DNA of 64,000 nucleotides from SURF-21 sp964462595 (GCA_964462595.1 CAYWXM010000067.1:1-64000); one strand, 5' to 3'; shown: positions 42,320 through 51,867, numbered from the stretch's first letter. Program-made: numbers and translations. The notes: generated from the sequence alone by a model not told the origin.

Positions 42320-42963
42320 TTACTCCTGCTGACTGCTCAATTCCAGGTAGAGGCGGTTTATCTCCAGTTCGACCTTTTCCAGCAACGGGTCGATGGTCGA
42401 TATCTTCAATTTGCCTTGGAGATCCTGCACTAAAGGCACGTAACCCGACATCAAATCATGTAAGCGTAAGAAGTCGGGGTTGTTCTCCATGTCGACAATC
42501 ACCGCACCATTGCTGAGCGTGGAGATATTCTGTTCCGTGATTCTTTTCATGCCGGTCAGCAGTTCCACGTGCCAAGATTTATACTCCTCCAGGATCGGTG
42601 GCACATCCGCCTCTCCCAGCTCCGACGGCCCTCCCCCGTATTGCATGGCCTGCAAATCCTCAACGAGCGCGTACAATCTCAGCGAAGCCTCGCGACTCTA
42701 TCGTATCGAGTCAAGGGTATTGGCCACGAAGGCCGTGTCGTTTAAATCGAAGCCCTCAAGGGCCCCCATAAAAGCCGTGGCCTCAGGCAGCATGGATGAG
42801 CTCTGCTTTAAGGCGACGTCAATCTCCTCCAGTTCTTCGCGGGATACCCCATCGCTCCGCAGCCCGAGAAACACGGCAAGAGGCATGCTGCAACCGTCAT
42901 GGCCACCGTCAGAAAAAGCTTCCCATGTACCCGCGTAGCATACAGCGCTTTCATCATACTCAT
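42320..42963 (-). pseudogene. Lipoprotein gene broken by a frameshift and a stop codon
   Basis: The gene begins MSMMKALYATRVHGKLFL with a signal peptide and a lipobox FSGC. Near 42,850 the frame must shift by one base (GYPAKNW in one frame, REELEEIDVALKQSSSMLPE in the next). A TAG then interrupts at about 42,700 (LDSIR-stop-SREASLRLYALVED), after which the frame continues to the real end as LEKVELEINRLYLELSSQQE. Read through, it would be a helical lipoprotein of about 213 aa. Both lesions are visible in the sequence; a sequencing or assembly error is possible for the frameshift. Confidence 0.6.
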
Positions 42964-43328
42964 AGCGACGCCTTTAACATCGCCCTTGTTCCAGGAGAAC
43001 TCGAAACCACTGGAGAAGAGGTAATCCATGCGATAAAAACACAGGGTGAAACGATTGTCGGATATAAGCACGCCGGTCCGGCATACCGCCGAAACAATCT
43101 TGTTATCCTGGACCGGCCTTCCCTTCCGTTATACCACCCCCATCGATGCCCGCTTTTGCTGCGCTCGGTCCCGGCCCTCCGGCGCGCCGGTATCTTTATC
43201 TCCCATCGGTGACGCGCGTCTCGCTTCACGTGCCCACGGCTGGTGTTCGGGCTCAAAAAAACCGCCGCCATCGCATGCCGGAAACGCTGGGTGCAGGGTG
43301 CGGGGAGCTTGCCTGTTCATGTGGCGTT
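42964..43328. other. Intergenic stretch without a supported gene
   Basis: No frame has a ribosome site or recognisable motif. It holds an inverted pair CCGGTCC...GGACCGG (near 43,074 and 43,115) with a long loop, and a run of seven T on the minus strand near 43,255 without a strong stem beside it. Confidence 0.4.
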
Positions 43329-44072
43329 TCAAATAGGCGCCGTGATCTCTATGGGGTGATTTATATCGCGGATGCTCACGACGAACCTTATATTGCCGTT
43401 GCCGATTTTCTCCGGGATGATCACGTCGCGGATCACCAGCTCGTAGCGAACCATGTGGTACTCGTCGCTGTCTATCCAGACGTCCACCTCACCGCCGGTG
43501 TTCTGGCTGAAATCGAAGGACGGCTGGGTAGAGAACATCTCCTTCACGTCTTCGGGGCTCAAGGTAAAGCGGAAGCGCTCGGCCTGCACCTCCTCGATGG
43601 TCTCGCTTCCCAGGTGTTCCTGGGTATCCGCAAGGGACGGAAGCTCCAGGAATTGGGAAGTGTAATCGGTCGCCTCCGGCGAGGCCTGCTGCTCAAGGGG
43701 CTCACTCCACGCTCCGGTGGCCATATCCCGGTTATACTGCCTGCCGTCGACACGAATGTATTCGAAATATACCTGCCCCAGGAGCAGGTCCTGCTCGTGC
43801 AGGTCCTCGCCGTTGACGTCGATGATGATGCTCTGGATCTGGCCGCTACCATACTGCGTGTTCTCGTAGTAACTCGCTATCTCCATGTGCCAGGACTCAA
43901 TGGCCGTATCTGCCTCCTCCGCCCTGGCCCAGAGCTCCTCGATGCTCATCTCGCTCGCGTCTCCCCCTTCATCCGAATTCCCCCCGCATCCCGGGACGGC
44001 AACAAGGAAAATGGCCAGGGATATAGCGGTGATGATGAAGGCGAGCTTGCGCTTTATCGGCTGCATTCGCAT
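43329..44072 (-). CDS. LppX/LprG-like lipoprotein
   Basis: A 247-aa lipoprotein with signal peptide MRMQPIKRKLAFIITAISLA and lipobox VPGC. The mature part has the LolA-like half-barrel pattern of LppX/LprAFG lipoproteins: an opening helix (IEELWARAEEADTAIESWHM), strands such as IIIDVNGEDLH, and ending VDVWIDSDEYHMVRYELVIRD with HPIEITAPI. In actinobacteria such proteins carry lipids or glycolipids across the periplasm. Start is placed at ATG 44072, which gives a normal n-region; an upstream ATG at 44132 has no ribosome site. Confidence 0.75.
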   Translation of the reverse strand: MRMQPIKRKLAFIITAISLAIFLVAVPGCGGNSDEGGDASEMSIEELWARAEEADTAIESWHMEIASYYENTQYGSGQIQSIIIDVNGEDLHEQDLLLGQVYFEYIRVDGRQYNRDMATGAWSEPLEQQASPEATDYTSQFLELPSLADTQEHLGSETIEEVQAERFRFTLSPEDVKEMFSTQPSFDFSQNTGGEVDVWIDSDEYHMVRYELVIRDVIIPEKIGNGNIRFVVSIRDINHPIEITAPI

Positions 44073-44279
44073 CTCGATCGATCCAATCCTTCCGGCATTC
44101 ACCAGGTGCGGCTTTATGCCTCTTTTTATCATAGTAAAGCGTTCTTTTTCAAACCAGACGCTTGCATGTCGCCTCGGGTTCCGACCGCCTCGCAAGGGGG
44201 GCGCATGGAGCTGACGGATATCCATACGCTCTCGCCCTTAGGCGCTTTGATTCCAGCAACAGACGTGGAAATCAGCATA

Positions 44280-44308
44280 TTGACATACTTATATATCTTT
44301 GCTAATTT
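44280..44308 (+). promoter_or_regulatory. Promoter of the tad locus
   Basis: TTGACA (44280-44285), a 17-base spacer and TAATTT (44303-44308), about 25 bases before the tadZ start. The surroundings are AT-rich, as at the pseudokinase promoter. Confidence 0.6.
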
Positions 44309-44333
44309 AATTATGTTATTAAAGGTGGTGATT

Positions 44334-45566
44334 ATGGACTCGATATCGGTCGCGTTGGCCCTCCTCAGTGGTGAGATGGCTCCGGGTATCATCGCCACGC
44401 TCGAGAGCCATCCGCTTCTGGACCTCTGCGGGGTAGCCCGTTCGGTCCCCGACCTGCTTCGCCTGTTGGATCGTTTCCACCCCGCCGCGCTCCTCATCTC
44501 TCCTTCGCTTCTGGAGGAGCTGGAGTTTTCGGATACGGGAACGGACGAGGCCTCCAGTTTGAGCGGCCCGGTCTCTTTCCTTCTGGCGCACGCCCAAACG
44601 GAGTGGGGCAAGGACAGGGTCGCGGGGATATTGCATCTTCCTTTGAGATACGGAGGGCTTATCGCCGCGGACGGCTCCGGCGCTTCGGATCTCTTCCGCG
44701 AGATAAAGCGCAAGGTGGATATGCATCGCGGGGGCGAGAGCTCCGCGGCCTTCCCGCCGCAGACGGAAAGGGGGCTTCGCGGCAGGGCCTGCCTTCTGAC
44801 CGTCATGGGTTGCAAGGGAGGGGTTGGCACCACGCTTCTTTCCTGCGCGCTGGCATCAGCCATGTCATCTTCAGGGCGCCGCGTGCTGCTGATGGAGATG
44901 AAGCGCGAGCTGTCGCACATCCTTTACCTCAAGCCCCGCGAGGAAGGTAAGACCCTGTTGGACCTGCTGCCACTGGCGGAGGAGATATCCTGGGACCTGA
45001 TAAGGGTATCGGTTTACCGGCACGCGGCCGGGTTTCACCTCCTTCCTTATGGCGGTGACCAAAGGACCGCAATGGAGGGGGCCGTATCCGAACCCCTGCT
45101 GCGCAATCTTCTCTTTCTCTTCGATCTGGTCATACAGGACTTCCCCGTATCCTCGCTCGCGGATTTCCCCCCCTTGCTGCATCACGATCCCGAAGTATTG
45201 CTCGTCTCCCTTCCGGACGCTTTCGCCGCTACCTGCGCGCGCGGCGTCGCGTCTCGCCTGAACGGGAGCGGTCTTGGCCTCGAGCGCATGCGGCTTCTGG
45301 TCAACAGGTGCGGCCCGCATTATGCCCTGAGCCCCGGTGAACTGGCCACGGCGGCAGGGATAGACCTCCTTGCCACTCTACCGGAAGATGCTCGCTCCGG
45401 CCTCGACTTCGCGGAACTGGGGGAACTGCCCCACGCCGACTCCCCCCTGGGAAAAGCGGCGATAGAGGCGGCGGCGTCCCTGGGGTTCGGCGGCGGGCGC
45501 ACGACCAGTGTCACCCCCCTGCATCGCCTGAAGAGGCTGCGCGGCCGTCTGGGCGACAGGCCCTGA
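44334..45566 (+). CDS. tadZ: TadZ/CpaE-like ParA-family ATPase
   Basis: This 410-aa protein localises the tad pilus machine. The N-terminal 130 residues are receiver-like without clear phospho-acceptor; the C-terminal part is a ParA/MinD-like ATPase with the deviant Walker A GCKGGVGTTLL, VLLMEMKRELS and FDLVIQDFPVSS. Start is ATG 44334 with AGGTGG five bases upstream, following a TTGACA promoter; an open frame reaching back to 43146 is unsupported. It is the first gene of the tad locus and precedes tadA by 14 bases. Confidence 0.88.
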   Translation: MDSISVALALLSGEMAPGIIATLESHPLLDLCGVARSVPDLLRLLDRFHPAALLISPSLLEELEFSDTGTDEASSLSGPVSFLLAHAQTEWGKDRVAGILHLPLRYGGLIAADGSGASDLFREIKRKVDMHRGGESSAAFPPQTERGLRGRACLLTVMGCKGGVGTTLLSCALASAMSSSGRRVLLMEMKRELSHILYLKPREEGKTLLDLLPLAEEISWDLIRVSVYRHAAGFHLLPYGGDQRTAMEGAVSEPLLRNLLFLFDLVIQDFPVSSLADFPPLLHHDPEVLLVSLPDAFAATCARGVASRLNGSGLGLERMRLLVNRCGPHYALSPGELATAAGIDLLATLPEDARSGLDFAELGELPHADSPLGKAAIEAAASLGFGGGRTTSVTPLHRLKRLRGRLGDRP

Positions 45567-45580
45567 TCTGGAGGTGCGCG

Positions 45581-46831
45581 GTGCAGGATATCTACGTCAG
45601 GCTGAAGCAGAAGGTAAGGGAAAGGCTGCCCGGGGTATATCTCTCGACTTCGCATGACTCCGACGCGGGAGAAAACAGAAGATGCCTCCTGCGCGCCGCG
45701 CGCGAGGTGGCGTGGGAGGAGGGCTTCGTGCTCGACCCGCTCGAGATGCAAAGCATGCTCGAGAAGCTCCTGGACGAGATCCTCGGCCTCGGCCCACTGG
45801 AAGCCCTGGTGAGAGACGAGGATATCACGGAGATAATGGTCAACGGCTCCCGCGGGGTTTATGTCGAGAGGGCGGGTATTATCAGTCCCAGCGATGTGTC
45901 CCTCGCGGGCGAAGAGGAGATCTACCGCATCATCGACCGTATCATCGGTCCCTTGGGGCTGCACGTGGACGAAGCCTCGCCCTACGTGGACGCCAGGCTG
46001 CCCGACGGGTCGCGGGTCAACGTCATACTGCCTCCCCTCTCTCTCCTGGGGCCGGTATTGACCATACGCAAGTTCCGGCGTTGCCCTTATGGCATCGACG
46101 AGCTGGTTTCCACGGGAACCCTAACGGGCGGGCAGGCGGCCTTCCTGGCGGAAGCGGTAGTAGATAAAAGAAACGTCGTAATCTCCGGCGGGGCGGGCAC
46201 GGGCAAGACGACGCTCCTGGGAGCCTTGTCTTCCTGCATCGGCGAGGACGAGCGCGTCATAACCCTGGAGGACGCGGCCGAGCTGCGGCTACAGCAACCT
46301 CACGTCATTCCCCTGGAAACGCGCGCGCCCAACCTGGAGGGCAAGGGTGAGGTCACCTTGAGGGACTTGCTCCGCAATGCCCTGAGGATGCGCCCCGACC
46401 GCATTATCATCGGCGAGGTCAGAGGACCTGAGGCGCTGGATCTCCTGCAGGCCCTGAACACCGGGCATCGCGGCTCCCTGACCACGGTTCACGCGAACTC
46501 CCCTTACGACGCCGTCTCACGCCTGGAAACCATGGCCCTGACCGCGGGCGTCGGTCTGCCCTCCCGGGCGATCAAGGAGCAGATAGAACAGGCCGTGGAC
46601 GTAATGGTGCATATGAAGCGCATGGCCCACGGCGAGAGGCGGGTCAGCAATATAGCGGTGATGGAGCGCGGCCGCGGGGGAGGGGCCCGACTGGTTCCCG
46701 CCGCCATCGCAGGCCCGCTTGCGATGGCGGACGAGCTTGCCTCCCTTAAACTCGTCACCTCCAAGGCGGAGGTGGATTCGTCTCGAAAGGTGGTGAAAGT
46801 CGAGGTATCCAGCTCGACACCCGGGCGATGA
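45581..46831 (+). CDS. tadA: TadA/CpaF secretion ATPase
   Basis: This 416-aa hexameric ATPase powers assembly of Flp pili. N-terminal helices are followed by EDITEIMVNGSRGVYVERAG, then the core: GGAGTGKTTLLGAL (Walker A), ERVITLEDAAELRL, NALRMRPDRIIIGEVRGPEALDLLQALNTGHRGSLTTVHANS, all typical of CpaF. GTG start with GGAGGT about six bases upstream. The last four bases overlap the start of tadB (ATGA), so the genes are coupled. Confidence 0.94.
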   Translation: MQDIYVRLKQKVRERLPGVYLSTSHDSDAGENRRCLLRAAREVAWEEGFVLDPLEMQSMLEKLLDEILGLGPLEALVRDEDITEIMVNGSRGVYVERAGIISPSDVSLAGEEEIYRIIDRIIGPLGLHVDEASPYVDARLPDGSRVNVILPPLSLLGPVLTIRKFRRCPYGIDELVSTGTLTGGQAAFLAEAVVDKRNVVISGGAGTGKTTLLGALSSCIGEDERVITLEDAAELRLQQPHVIPLETRAPNLEGKGEVTLRDLLRNALRMRPDRIIIGEVRGPEALDLLQALNTGHRGSLTTVHANSPYDAVSRLETMALTAGVGLPSRAIKEQIEQAVDVMVHMKRMAHGERRVSNIAVMERGRGGGARLVPAAIAGPLAMADELASLKLVTSKAEVDSSRKVVKVEVSSSTPGR

Positions 46832-47691
46832 TGTTCTTACTGGTTTTCTTCGCGCTGTTCGCGTCCAGCCTGGCCGCTTTCATGCGCCTCCTGCGTCTCA
46901 GGAGGCGGGAAAGGGCGCTGGCCGCGCTATATCCGGGTTCCAGCTCTTCGGATGCGCCCGCACCCGGCATCCTCGGCGCCCCGAGTGCCCGCTCCCTTAT
47001 CCCCGAGGCCAGCCATCGCTCAAATATCATAATCCTGGTTGCCGCTCTTGCGACCCTTGCGATCACCCGCAGCCTCCTGCTTGCCTCCATCGCCTGGCCC
47101 GCGACCATGCTCGCGCGGCGCCTGGTGAACAATTACAGGCGCAACAGGGCCGCAACGAGGAAGGAGGAACAGGTTCTCGAATTCATCGATTCGCTTTCCC
47201 AGTCACTCCGCGCCGGGCTATCGCTGCGGCAGTCCCTGGAGGTCAGCGTGGAGGACATCGGGGAAGAGCTGGGAGATGATATCCGGGATATCCTGAAGGA
47301 CATGCGCATGGGAGCAGGCCTGGAAGAATCGCTTACGGCTGCGGCAGGGAATTCATCCTCCGCGTCGCTGCGCCTGACCTTCAGCGTGCTCGGGCTGCTT
47401 CACGGCAGGGGCGGGGACCTGCCGCGAGTGCTGGAAAGGCTGCGCAAACGCGTGGCGGGCGGGCTGGATGTGAGGCGCGAGGCCCGCATCCTCACCTCCC
47501 AGAGCCGGGCCTCGGGTTATCTCGTCTCCTCGCTTCCCGCCGTCTTCCTGCTCCTGCAGGCGGCGTTGAACCCACGCTCGCTTAACCCGCTCTTTGCCAC
47601 GTCCACGGGGAACATCATCATCGCCGTGGCGCTCGCCATGAACGCCGCCGCTTTTCTTCTCATCCGCAGGATGGTGGACCAGGAGGTTTAG
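46828..47691 (+). CDS. tadB: TadB-like inner-membrane pilus assembly protein
   Basis: A T2SSF-type membrane protein (287 aa). Hydrophobic helices near the N-terminus and at about 67-95 flank a cytoplasmic T2SSF domain (FIDSLSQSLRAGLSLRQSLE, DIRDILKDMRMGAGLEESL, VLERLRKRVAGGLDVRREAR); two more helices end the protein. It forms the platform with TadC. It overlaps tadA by four bases and abuts tadC without a gap. Confidence 0.9.
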   Translation: MMFLLVFFALFASSLAAFMRLLRLRRRERALAALYPGSSSSDAPAPGILGAPSARSLIPEASHRSNIIILVAALATLAITRSLLLASIAWPATMLARRLVNNYRRNRAATRKEEQVLEFIDSLSQSLRAGLSLRQSLEVSVEDIGEELGDDIRDILKDMRMGAGLEESLTAAAGNSSSASLRLTFSVLGLLHGRGGDLPRVLERLRKRVAGGLDVRREARILTSQSRASGYLVSSLPAVFLLLQAALNPRSLNPLFATSTGNIIIAVALAMNAAAFLLIRRMVDQEV

Positions 47692-48543
47692 ATGGATCTC
47701 GCATCGGCCGCCTTGGCGGCCATCGCCCTGTCAGCCATGGCGATCTTCCTCGCCAAGCGCGTCGAGCGCCGCGCCTCGGCCCTGTCCGCGGCAGGCTTGA
47801 ATAACGGTAAGGCCGCTCTCCCGCGGAGACGCCCGCGCTTTTTTCCCGCTCTCGCGGCTTGCCTCACCCGGCTTGGTGAGAAGATATCTCCCCAACCCGG
47901 AGACGAAATCCGCAAGCTGGTCGAGGAATCCGGCTCCAACTGGACGCCGCACTACCTCCAGGGCCTGCGCCTGGGGTCGGGGCTGTCGCTGTCCGCCTTC
48001 GCCCTCACGCTGGGCACGGCGGCGCTGCCCTTGGCCCCCTTTCTCTTCGCTCTCGGGTACCAGGCCCCCATGATGGCTCTCAAGAGGAAACGCGCCCGCC
48101 GCTTTGGCAGGATCGCCTCCGACCTTCCCGAGATCGTCGATCTCATGGCCGTACTGTGCTACTCGGGAGAGAGTGTCATCATGTCTTTTCGCCATGCCGT
48201 CTCCGCCTGCAGCAACCCCTGCTCTCGCGAAGAGATGGAACGCGTGCTCGAGCGTATGCGGCTGGGCGAGAGCGCCTCCGGGGCCCTGCGCAGCGTCGCC
48301 GGCCATCCCTGCCGGGAGATGCGCCGTTTCAGCCGCACCCTGATCAGGGCGGAGGAATTCGGGTCTCCCATCGCGGATACCCTGGAGGAACTGGCGGTAG
48401 AGCTGAGAAACGCCCGGCGTGAGAAAGACAGGGTGCGGGCGGCCCGCGTTTCCGTTTTGATCCTACTGCCCCTGGTCTTCCTGATCCTGCCCTCATTCCT
48501 GCTGCTGACCGTTGGCGGCATGATCCTCGGTTACACGCTTTAG
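47692..48543 (+). CDS. tadC: TadC-like inner-membrane pilus assembly protein
   Basis: Partner of TadB with the same T2SSF domain (283 aa): DLPEIVDLMAVLCYSGESVIMSF, ERMRLGESASGALRSVAG, LIRAEEFGSPIADTLEELAVELR. N-terminal and central helices and a final pair (ILLPLVFLILPSFLLLTVGG) make it a membrane protein. The ATG directly follows the tadB stop, so translation is coupled. Confidence 0.9.
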   Translation: MDLASAALAAIALSAMAIFLAKRVERRASALSAAGLNNGKAALPRRRPRFFPALAACLTRLGEKISPQPGDEIRKLVEESGSNWTPHYLQGLRLGSGLSLSAFALTLGTAALPLAPFLFALGYQAPMMALKRKRARRFGRIASDLPEIVDLMAVLCYSGESVIMSFRHAVSACSNPCSREEMERVLERMRLGESASGALRSVAGHPCREMRRFSRTLIRAEEFGSPIADTLEELAVELRNARREKDRVRAARVSVLILLPLVFLILPSFLLLTVGGMILGYTL

Positions 48544-48567
48544 AGGCGAGGAGAGGAGGTGATATGA

Positions 48568-48747
48568 ATGCGCCATCCCCTGGATGTCGTCGGCGACGAA
48601 TCAGCGCAGACCACGGCGGAATACGCCCTGGTCATTCTAGGTGCCGCGGCCGTTGCCGGGGCGCTGATCGCCTGGGCGGGCGGTACGGATGTTATCAAGA
48701 GCTTTTTTAACAAGATATTCCAGCAGCTCATGGGAGCCCTGGGATAG
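48568..48747 (+). CDS. flp: Flp-type pilin (DUF4244-like)
   Basis: A 59-aa pilin too short for many gene callers. It reads SAQTTAEYALVILGAAAVAG, with the A-E-Y motif before one hydrophobic helix and a short tail (SFFNKIFQQLMGALG). That is the pattern of DUF4244 proteins, the small pilins next to tad genes in actinobacteria. Probable processing is after the glycine of VVG-DESAQ by the peptidase encoded next. The start is ATG 48568 with GGAGGTGAT a few bases upstream, the best ribosome site in the locus, which suits an abundant structural protein. A second ATG at 48564 is out of frame. Confidence 0.85.
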   Translation: MRHPLDVVGDESAQTTAEYALVILGAAAVAGALIAWAGGTDVIKSFFNKIFQQLMGALG

Positions 48748-48780
48748 ACCCGCTATCTGTACCAAGGGGGACTGGGTCCG

Positions 48781-49239
48781 GTGTGGACGGCAAAGCTCGT
48801 TTTCTTGTGGGTGTTTGCGGTGGCGGCGGCATACTATGACCTCCGCTACCGCAGGGTGCCCAATCTGCTGATACTATGCGCGGCGGCGGGGGGTATCGCG
48901 CTGGCGGCGGCGGGCGGCTGGAGCGCTTTTTGCACCGGCCTTTCCGGAATGGCCCTGGGGTTTTCGCTCCTTCTGCCAGCTTTCCTCGCGCGAATGGTAG
49001 GAGGTGGAGACGTGAAATCACTCGCCGTCATCGGTCTAGCCGTCGGTCCCGGCCTCCTGTGGGTCTCATTCCTGCGCGGCGTCGTTGCGGGCGGCCTCGC
49101 GGGCGCATTGCTCCTGGCCTCCAAGTGGCTGATGTGCCGGGGGAAAGGGGAGGTTGACTGCAGGGAGGCCCCCGTACGGACCCTGCCCTACGCGGGCATC
49201 CTCTCCCTGTGCGCGGCGATCTCCGCCCTGTTCTTTTAG
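48781..49239 (+). CDS. tadV: Prepilin peptidase (TadV/CpaA, A24 family)
   Basis: A small (152 aa) aspartic prepilin peptidase that cleaves the Flp leader inside the membrane. The two catalytic aspartates are in YYDLRYRRVPN (near residue 20) and the GxGD-type motif VGGGDVKSLAVIG. About five hydrophobic helices. GTG start, 33 bases after flp. The locus ends here: no TadE/F, RcpC/CpaB or secretin gene follows, as expected for a monoderm. Confidence 0.9.
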   Translation: MWTAKLVFLWVFAVAAAYYDLRYRRVPNLLILCAAAGGIALAAAGGWSAFCTGLSGMALGFSLLLPAFLARMVGGGDVKSLAVIGLAVGPGLLWVSFLRGVVAGGLAGALLLASKWLMCRGKGEVDCREAPVRTLPYAGILSLCAAISALFF

Positions 49240-49299
49240 CGCCCCTCGCGACGAAAAGCCGCACGTGCTGGGAAGCACCGGGAAGTCGCTCCCAGCGCT

Positions 49300-49305
49300 T
49301 ATAAT
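49300..49305 (+). promoter_or_regulatory. -10 box of a leaderless priA transcript
   Basis: TATAAT ends six bases before the ATG of priA, with no ribosome site and no -35 match. Transcription would begin at the start codon itself. Confidence 0.55.
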
Positions 49306-49311
49306 GGACCT

Positions 49312-51828
49312 ATGTCCGGCTCAAGGGAACACGATGAAGGGGCTGAAGCCTACGTAAACGTCGTTATCGACGCGCCCGCCCGGCAGCTCGACCGCCCTTT
49401 CACTTATGCCGTACCCAGCCATCTGGCGGGCAGGCTGGGAACAGGAAACGTGGTGCTGGTTCCGTTCGCCAACTCCATGCAGGTCGGCTATGTCCTGGGT
49501 TTCTGCGAACCTCCCGACCTGCCGCGGATCCTCGCCATCGAGGCCCTCGTTGACGAACCGCCGATTTTCGACGAGCGCATGGTGCGCCTCTGCGCATGGA
49601 TTTCGCGCCGCTACCTCAGCTCCCTCTCCCAGGCCCTCCGGCTGGTGGTCCCTCCGGGCCGCTCACGCCAGGTGGTGGAGTTCATCGCTTTGCGGGGCGA
49701 GGCCTCCGAAGCCCTTGCAGGCATACCCGCCCGCGCCGTCCGGCAGCGGGAAGTACTGGAGGTGCTGGCATCCGCCACGACGCCGATGTCCCTTTCCGCC
49801 CTCAAGTCCCGTTTCGGCGGCCGCCTCTCCTCCGCCACGCTCAGGTCCCTGGAGCGATCAGGATGGTTGGAGCGCAGGTATATCATGCCCAGGCCCAAGG
49901 CGTCGCGCATCAAGGTAAGGATAGCCGAACTGACGGACGCGGGGAGGGATGCGATCGGGGATATCGAGCTGGAGAGGCGCTCGCCGGCCCGCATGCGCCT
50001 GCTCGAAACACTGCGTGACCGCGGAGGCAGCATGACCGTACCCGAGCTCCAGCGCATCAGCAGGTCATCCGCCTCTTCCCTGCGCGGCGCGCTGGAGGCG
50101 GGTTTGCTGCGCGTACGCGAGGAGGAGAGGTTGCGGGACCCTTTCGCCGAGCGCTCTTTTTCCTCTACGGAGCCCCACGAGCTCAACCTGGAACAGCGCG
50201 CCGCACTGGAAAAGATAACGGCAGGCATGGAAAGCGGCCGCAGTGAGACCTTCCTGCTGCACGGGATAACCGGAAGCGGCAAGACCGAGGTCTACCTGCA
50301 CGCCATAGCGCATGCGCTGCAAAAAGGGCGTACCGCCATGGTCCTGGTGCCGGAGATCGCTCTCACCCCGCAGATGGTACAGCGCTTCAAGGGCCGCCTG
50401 GGTGAAGACGTGGCCGTGCTCCATTCCCGCCTCGGCCTGGGGGAACGCTACGACCAGTGGAGGGGCATAAGCGAGGGAAGGTACAAGGTGGTTATCGGTG
50501 CCCGTTCCGCCCTTTTCGCCCCCCTGGCCGACCTGGGATTGATCGTCATCGACGAGGAGCACGAAACCACCTACAAGGAGAACTCGACCCCCCGCTACCA
50601 CGCCCGGGACGTCGCCGCGGAGAGGGCCAGGCTGATCGGAGCTGCGCTGGTGCTGGGGAGTGCCACGCCGCAACTCGAGAGCCGTTACGCGGCAGCGCGT
50701 GGAGAATATACCTACCTGGGATTGACCCGGCGCGTGGACGACCGCCCCCTTCCCGTGGTGGAGGTCTTGGACATGCGCGAGCCCGAGGACCCCGGTTCGC
50801 GCTCCATCCTGTCCCCCCAGCTGGTGAACGCTCTAGGCAAGGTTTACCAGGCGGGAGAACAGGCCATCCTTTTCCTCAACCGGCGAGGTTTCGCGCGCTT
50901 CATACAGTGCCACTCCTGCGGGCACATCCTGCAGTGCAGGAACTGCTCCGTGAGCCTGTGCTATCATGCCCGCGAAGATCAGCTTTTATGCCACCACTGC
51001 AACTGGTCCATGCAACCTCCCTTCGTGTGTCCAGAGTGCGGTAGCCAGGTGCACAGGTTCGCGGGAATCGGCACGGAACGGGTGGAGGAAGAGCTGCGGC
51101 GCCTGCTGCCGCCCCTGCGCTGCATCCGCATGGATGCGGACACCACCAGGAGCAAGAACGCCCACTGGGACATGCTGGAGGAGTTCAAGTCGGGCCGCGC
51201 CCACGTGCTGCTGGGAACCCAGATGATCGCCAAGGGGCTGGACATCTCCAACGTCACCCTGGTAGGGGTGATAAACGCGGACACCTCGCTGGGTCTGCCC
51301 GATTTCCGGGCCGGCGAGCGTACCTTTCAGTTGCTCACCCAGGTGAGCGGCAGGGCGGGAAGGGGGGCCCGCCCCGGAAGAGTCATCGTGCAGACCTACA
51401 ATCCCGATCACTACGCGATAAAGGCAGCCGCACGCGGCGATGCCACCGCCTTCTACCGCCAGGAGACCGCCTACCGGCGGGAAGCCCTTTATCCCCCTTT
51501 CTGCCGACTGGTCAACCTGGTGATCACCGCGCCCACACCCGAACATGCCCTGGCCCCGGCGCGCGCGCTCGGGGACCTGCTGCGTTCCGAGCTGCGTCCC
51601 GAGGACGGAGAGGTGCTGGGCCCGGCCCCCGCTCCACTCTCGCGCATCAAGGGCAGGCACCGCTACCACCTGCTGGTGAAGGCCACCGATCTGGAAAAGG
51701 CGACCGGCAGGCTGGAGGAATCCATAAAAGCCTACGAGGTATTCCGCAACTCCTACTGCCGCCGGGAGAATATCGCCCGCGAGGATATCTCCCTTGCCGT
51801 GGACGTGGACCCCGTTACCCTGCTTTAG
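49312..51828 (+). CDS. priA: Primosomal protein N' (PriA helicase)
   Basis: PriA restarts stalled replication forks. Domains of this 838-aa protein: an N-terminal 3'-DNA-end-binding domain (YVNVVIDAPARQLDRPFTYAVP), a winged helix, the helicase core with GITGSGKTEVYL, the DEEH box (IVIDEEHETTYKE), and LGSATPQLESR, then a zinc-binding insert with four CxxC pairs (CHSCGHILQCRNC, CHHCNW, CPECGS), and motif VI QVSGRAGRG. The length and all motifs are complete. It starts at ATG 49312 directly after a -10 box and is probably leaderless. It does not form a primosomal operon here; the next gene has its own promoter. Confidence 0.96.
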   Translation: MSGSREHDEGAEAYVNVVIDAPARQLDRPFTYAVPSHLAGRLGTGNVVLVPFANSMQVGYVLGFCEPPDLPRILAIEALVDEPPIFDERMVRLCAWISRRYLSSLSQALRLVVPPGRSRQVVEFIALRGEASEALAGIPARAVRQREVLEVLASATTPMSLSALKSRFGGRLSSATLRSLERSGWLERRYIMPRPKASRIKVRIAELTDAGRDAIGDIELERRSPARMRLLETLRDRGGSMTVPELQRISRSSASSLRGALEAGLLRVREEERLRDPFAERSFSSTEPHELNLEQRAALEKITAGMESGRSETFLLHGITGSGKTEVYLHAIAHALQKGRTAMVLVPEIALTPQMVQRFKGRLGEDVAVLHSRLGLGERYDQWRGISEGRYKVVIGARSALFAPLADLGLIVIDEEHETTYKENSTPRYHARDVAAERARLIGAALVLGSATPQLESRYAAARGEYTYLGLTRRVDDRPLPVVEVLDMREPEDPGSRSILSPQLVNALGKVYQAGEQAILFLNRRGFARFIQCHSCGHILQCRNCSVSLCYHAREDQLLCHHCNWSMQPPFVCPECGSQVHRFAGIGTERVEEELRRLLPPLRCIRMDADTTRSKNAHWDMLEEFKSGRAHVLLGTQMIAKGLDISNVTLVGVINADTSLGLPDFRAGERTFQLLTQVSGRAGRGARPGRVIVQTYNPDHYAIKAAARGDATAFYRQETAYRREALYPPFCRLVNLVITAPTPEHALAPARALGDLLRSELRPEDGEVLGPAPAPLSRIKGRHRYHLLVKATDLEKATGRLEESIKAYEVFRNSYCRRENIAREDISLAVDVDPVTLL

Positions 51829-51867
51829 CCGCCACCAGACCTCAATATGATCCTTATCAGCTTGCCT

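Noticed and set aside
43146..44333. Long upstream extension of the tadZ frame
   Set aside because: It overlaps the oppositely read LppX-like gene, and the ATG at 44334 has a promoter and ribosome site just before it.
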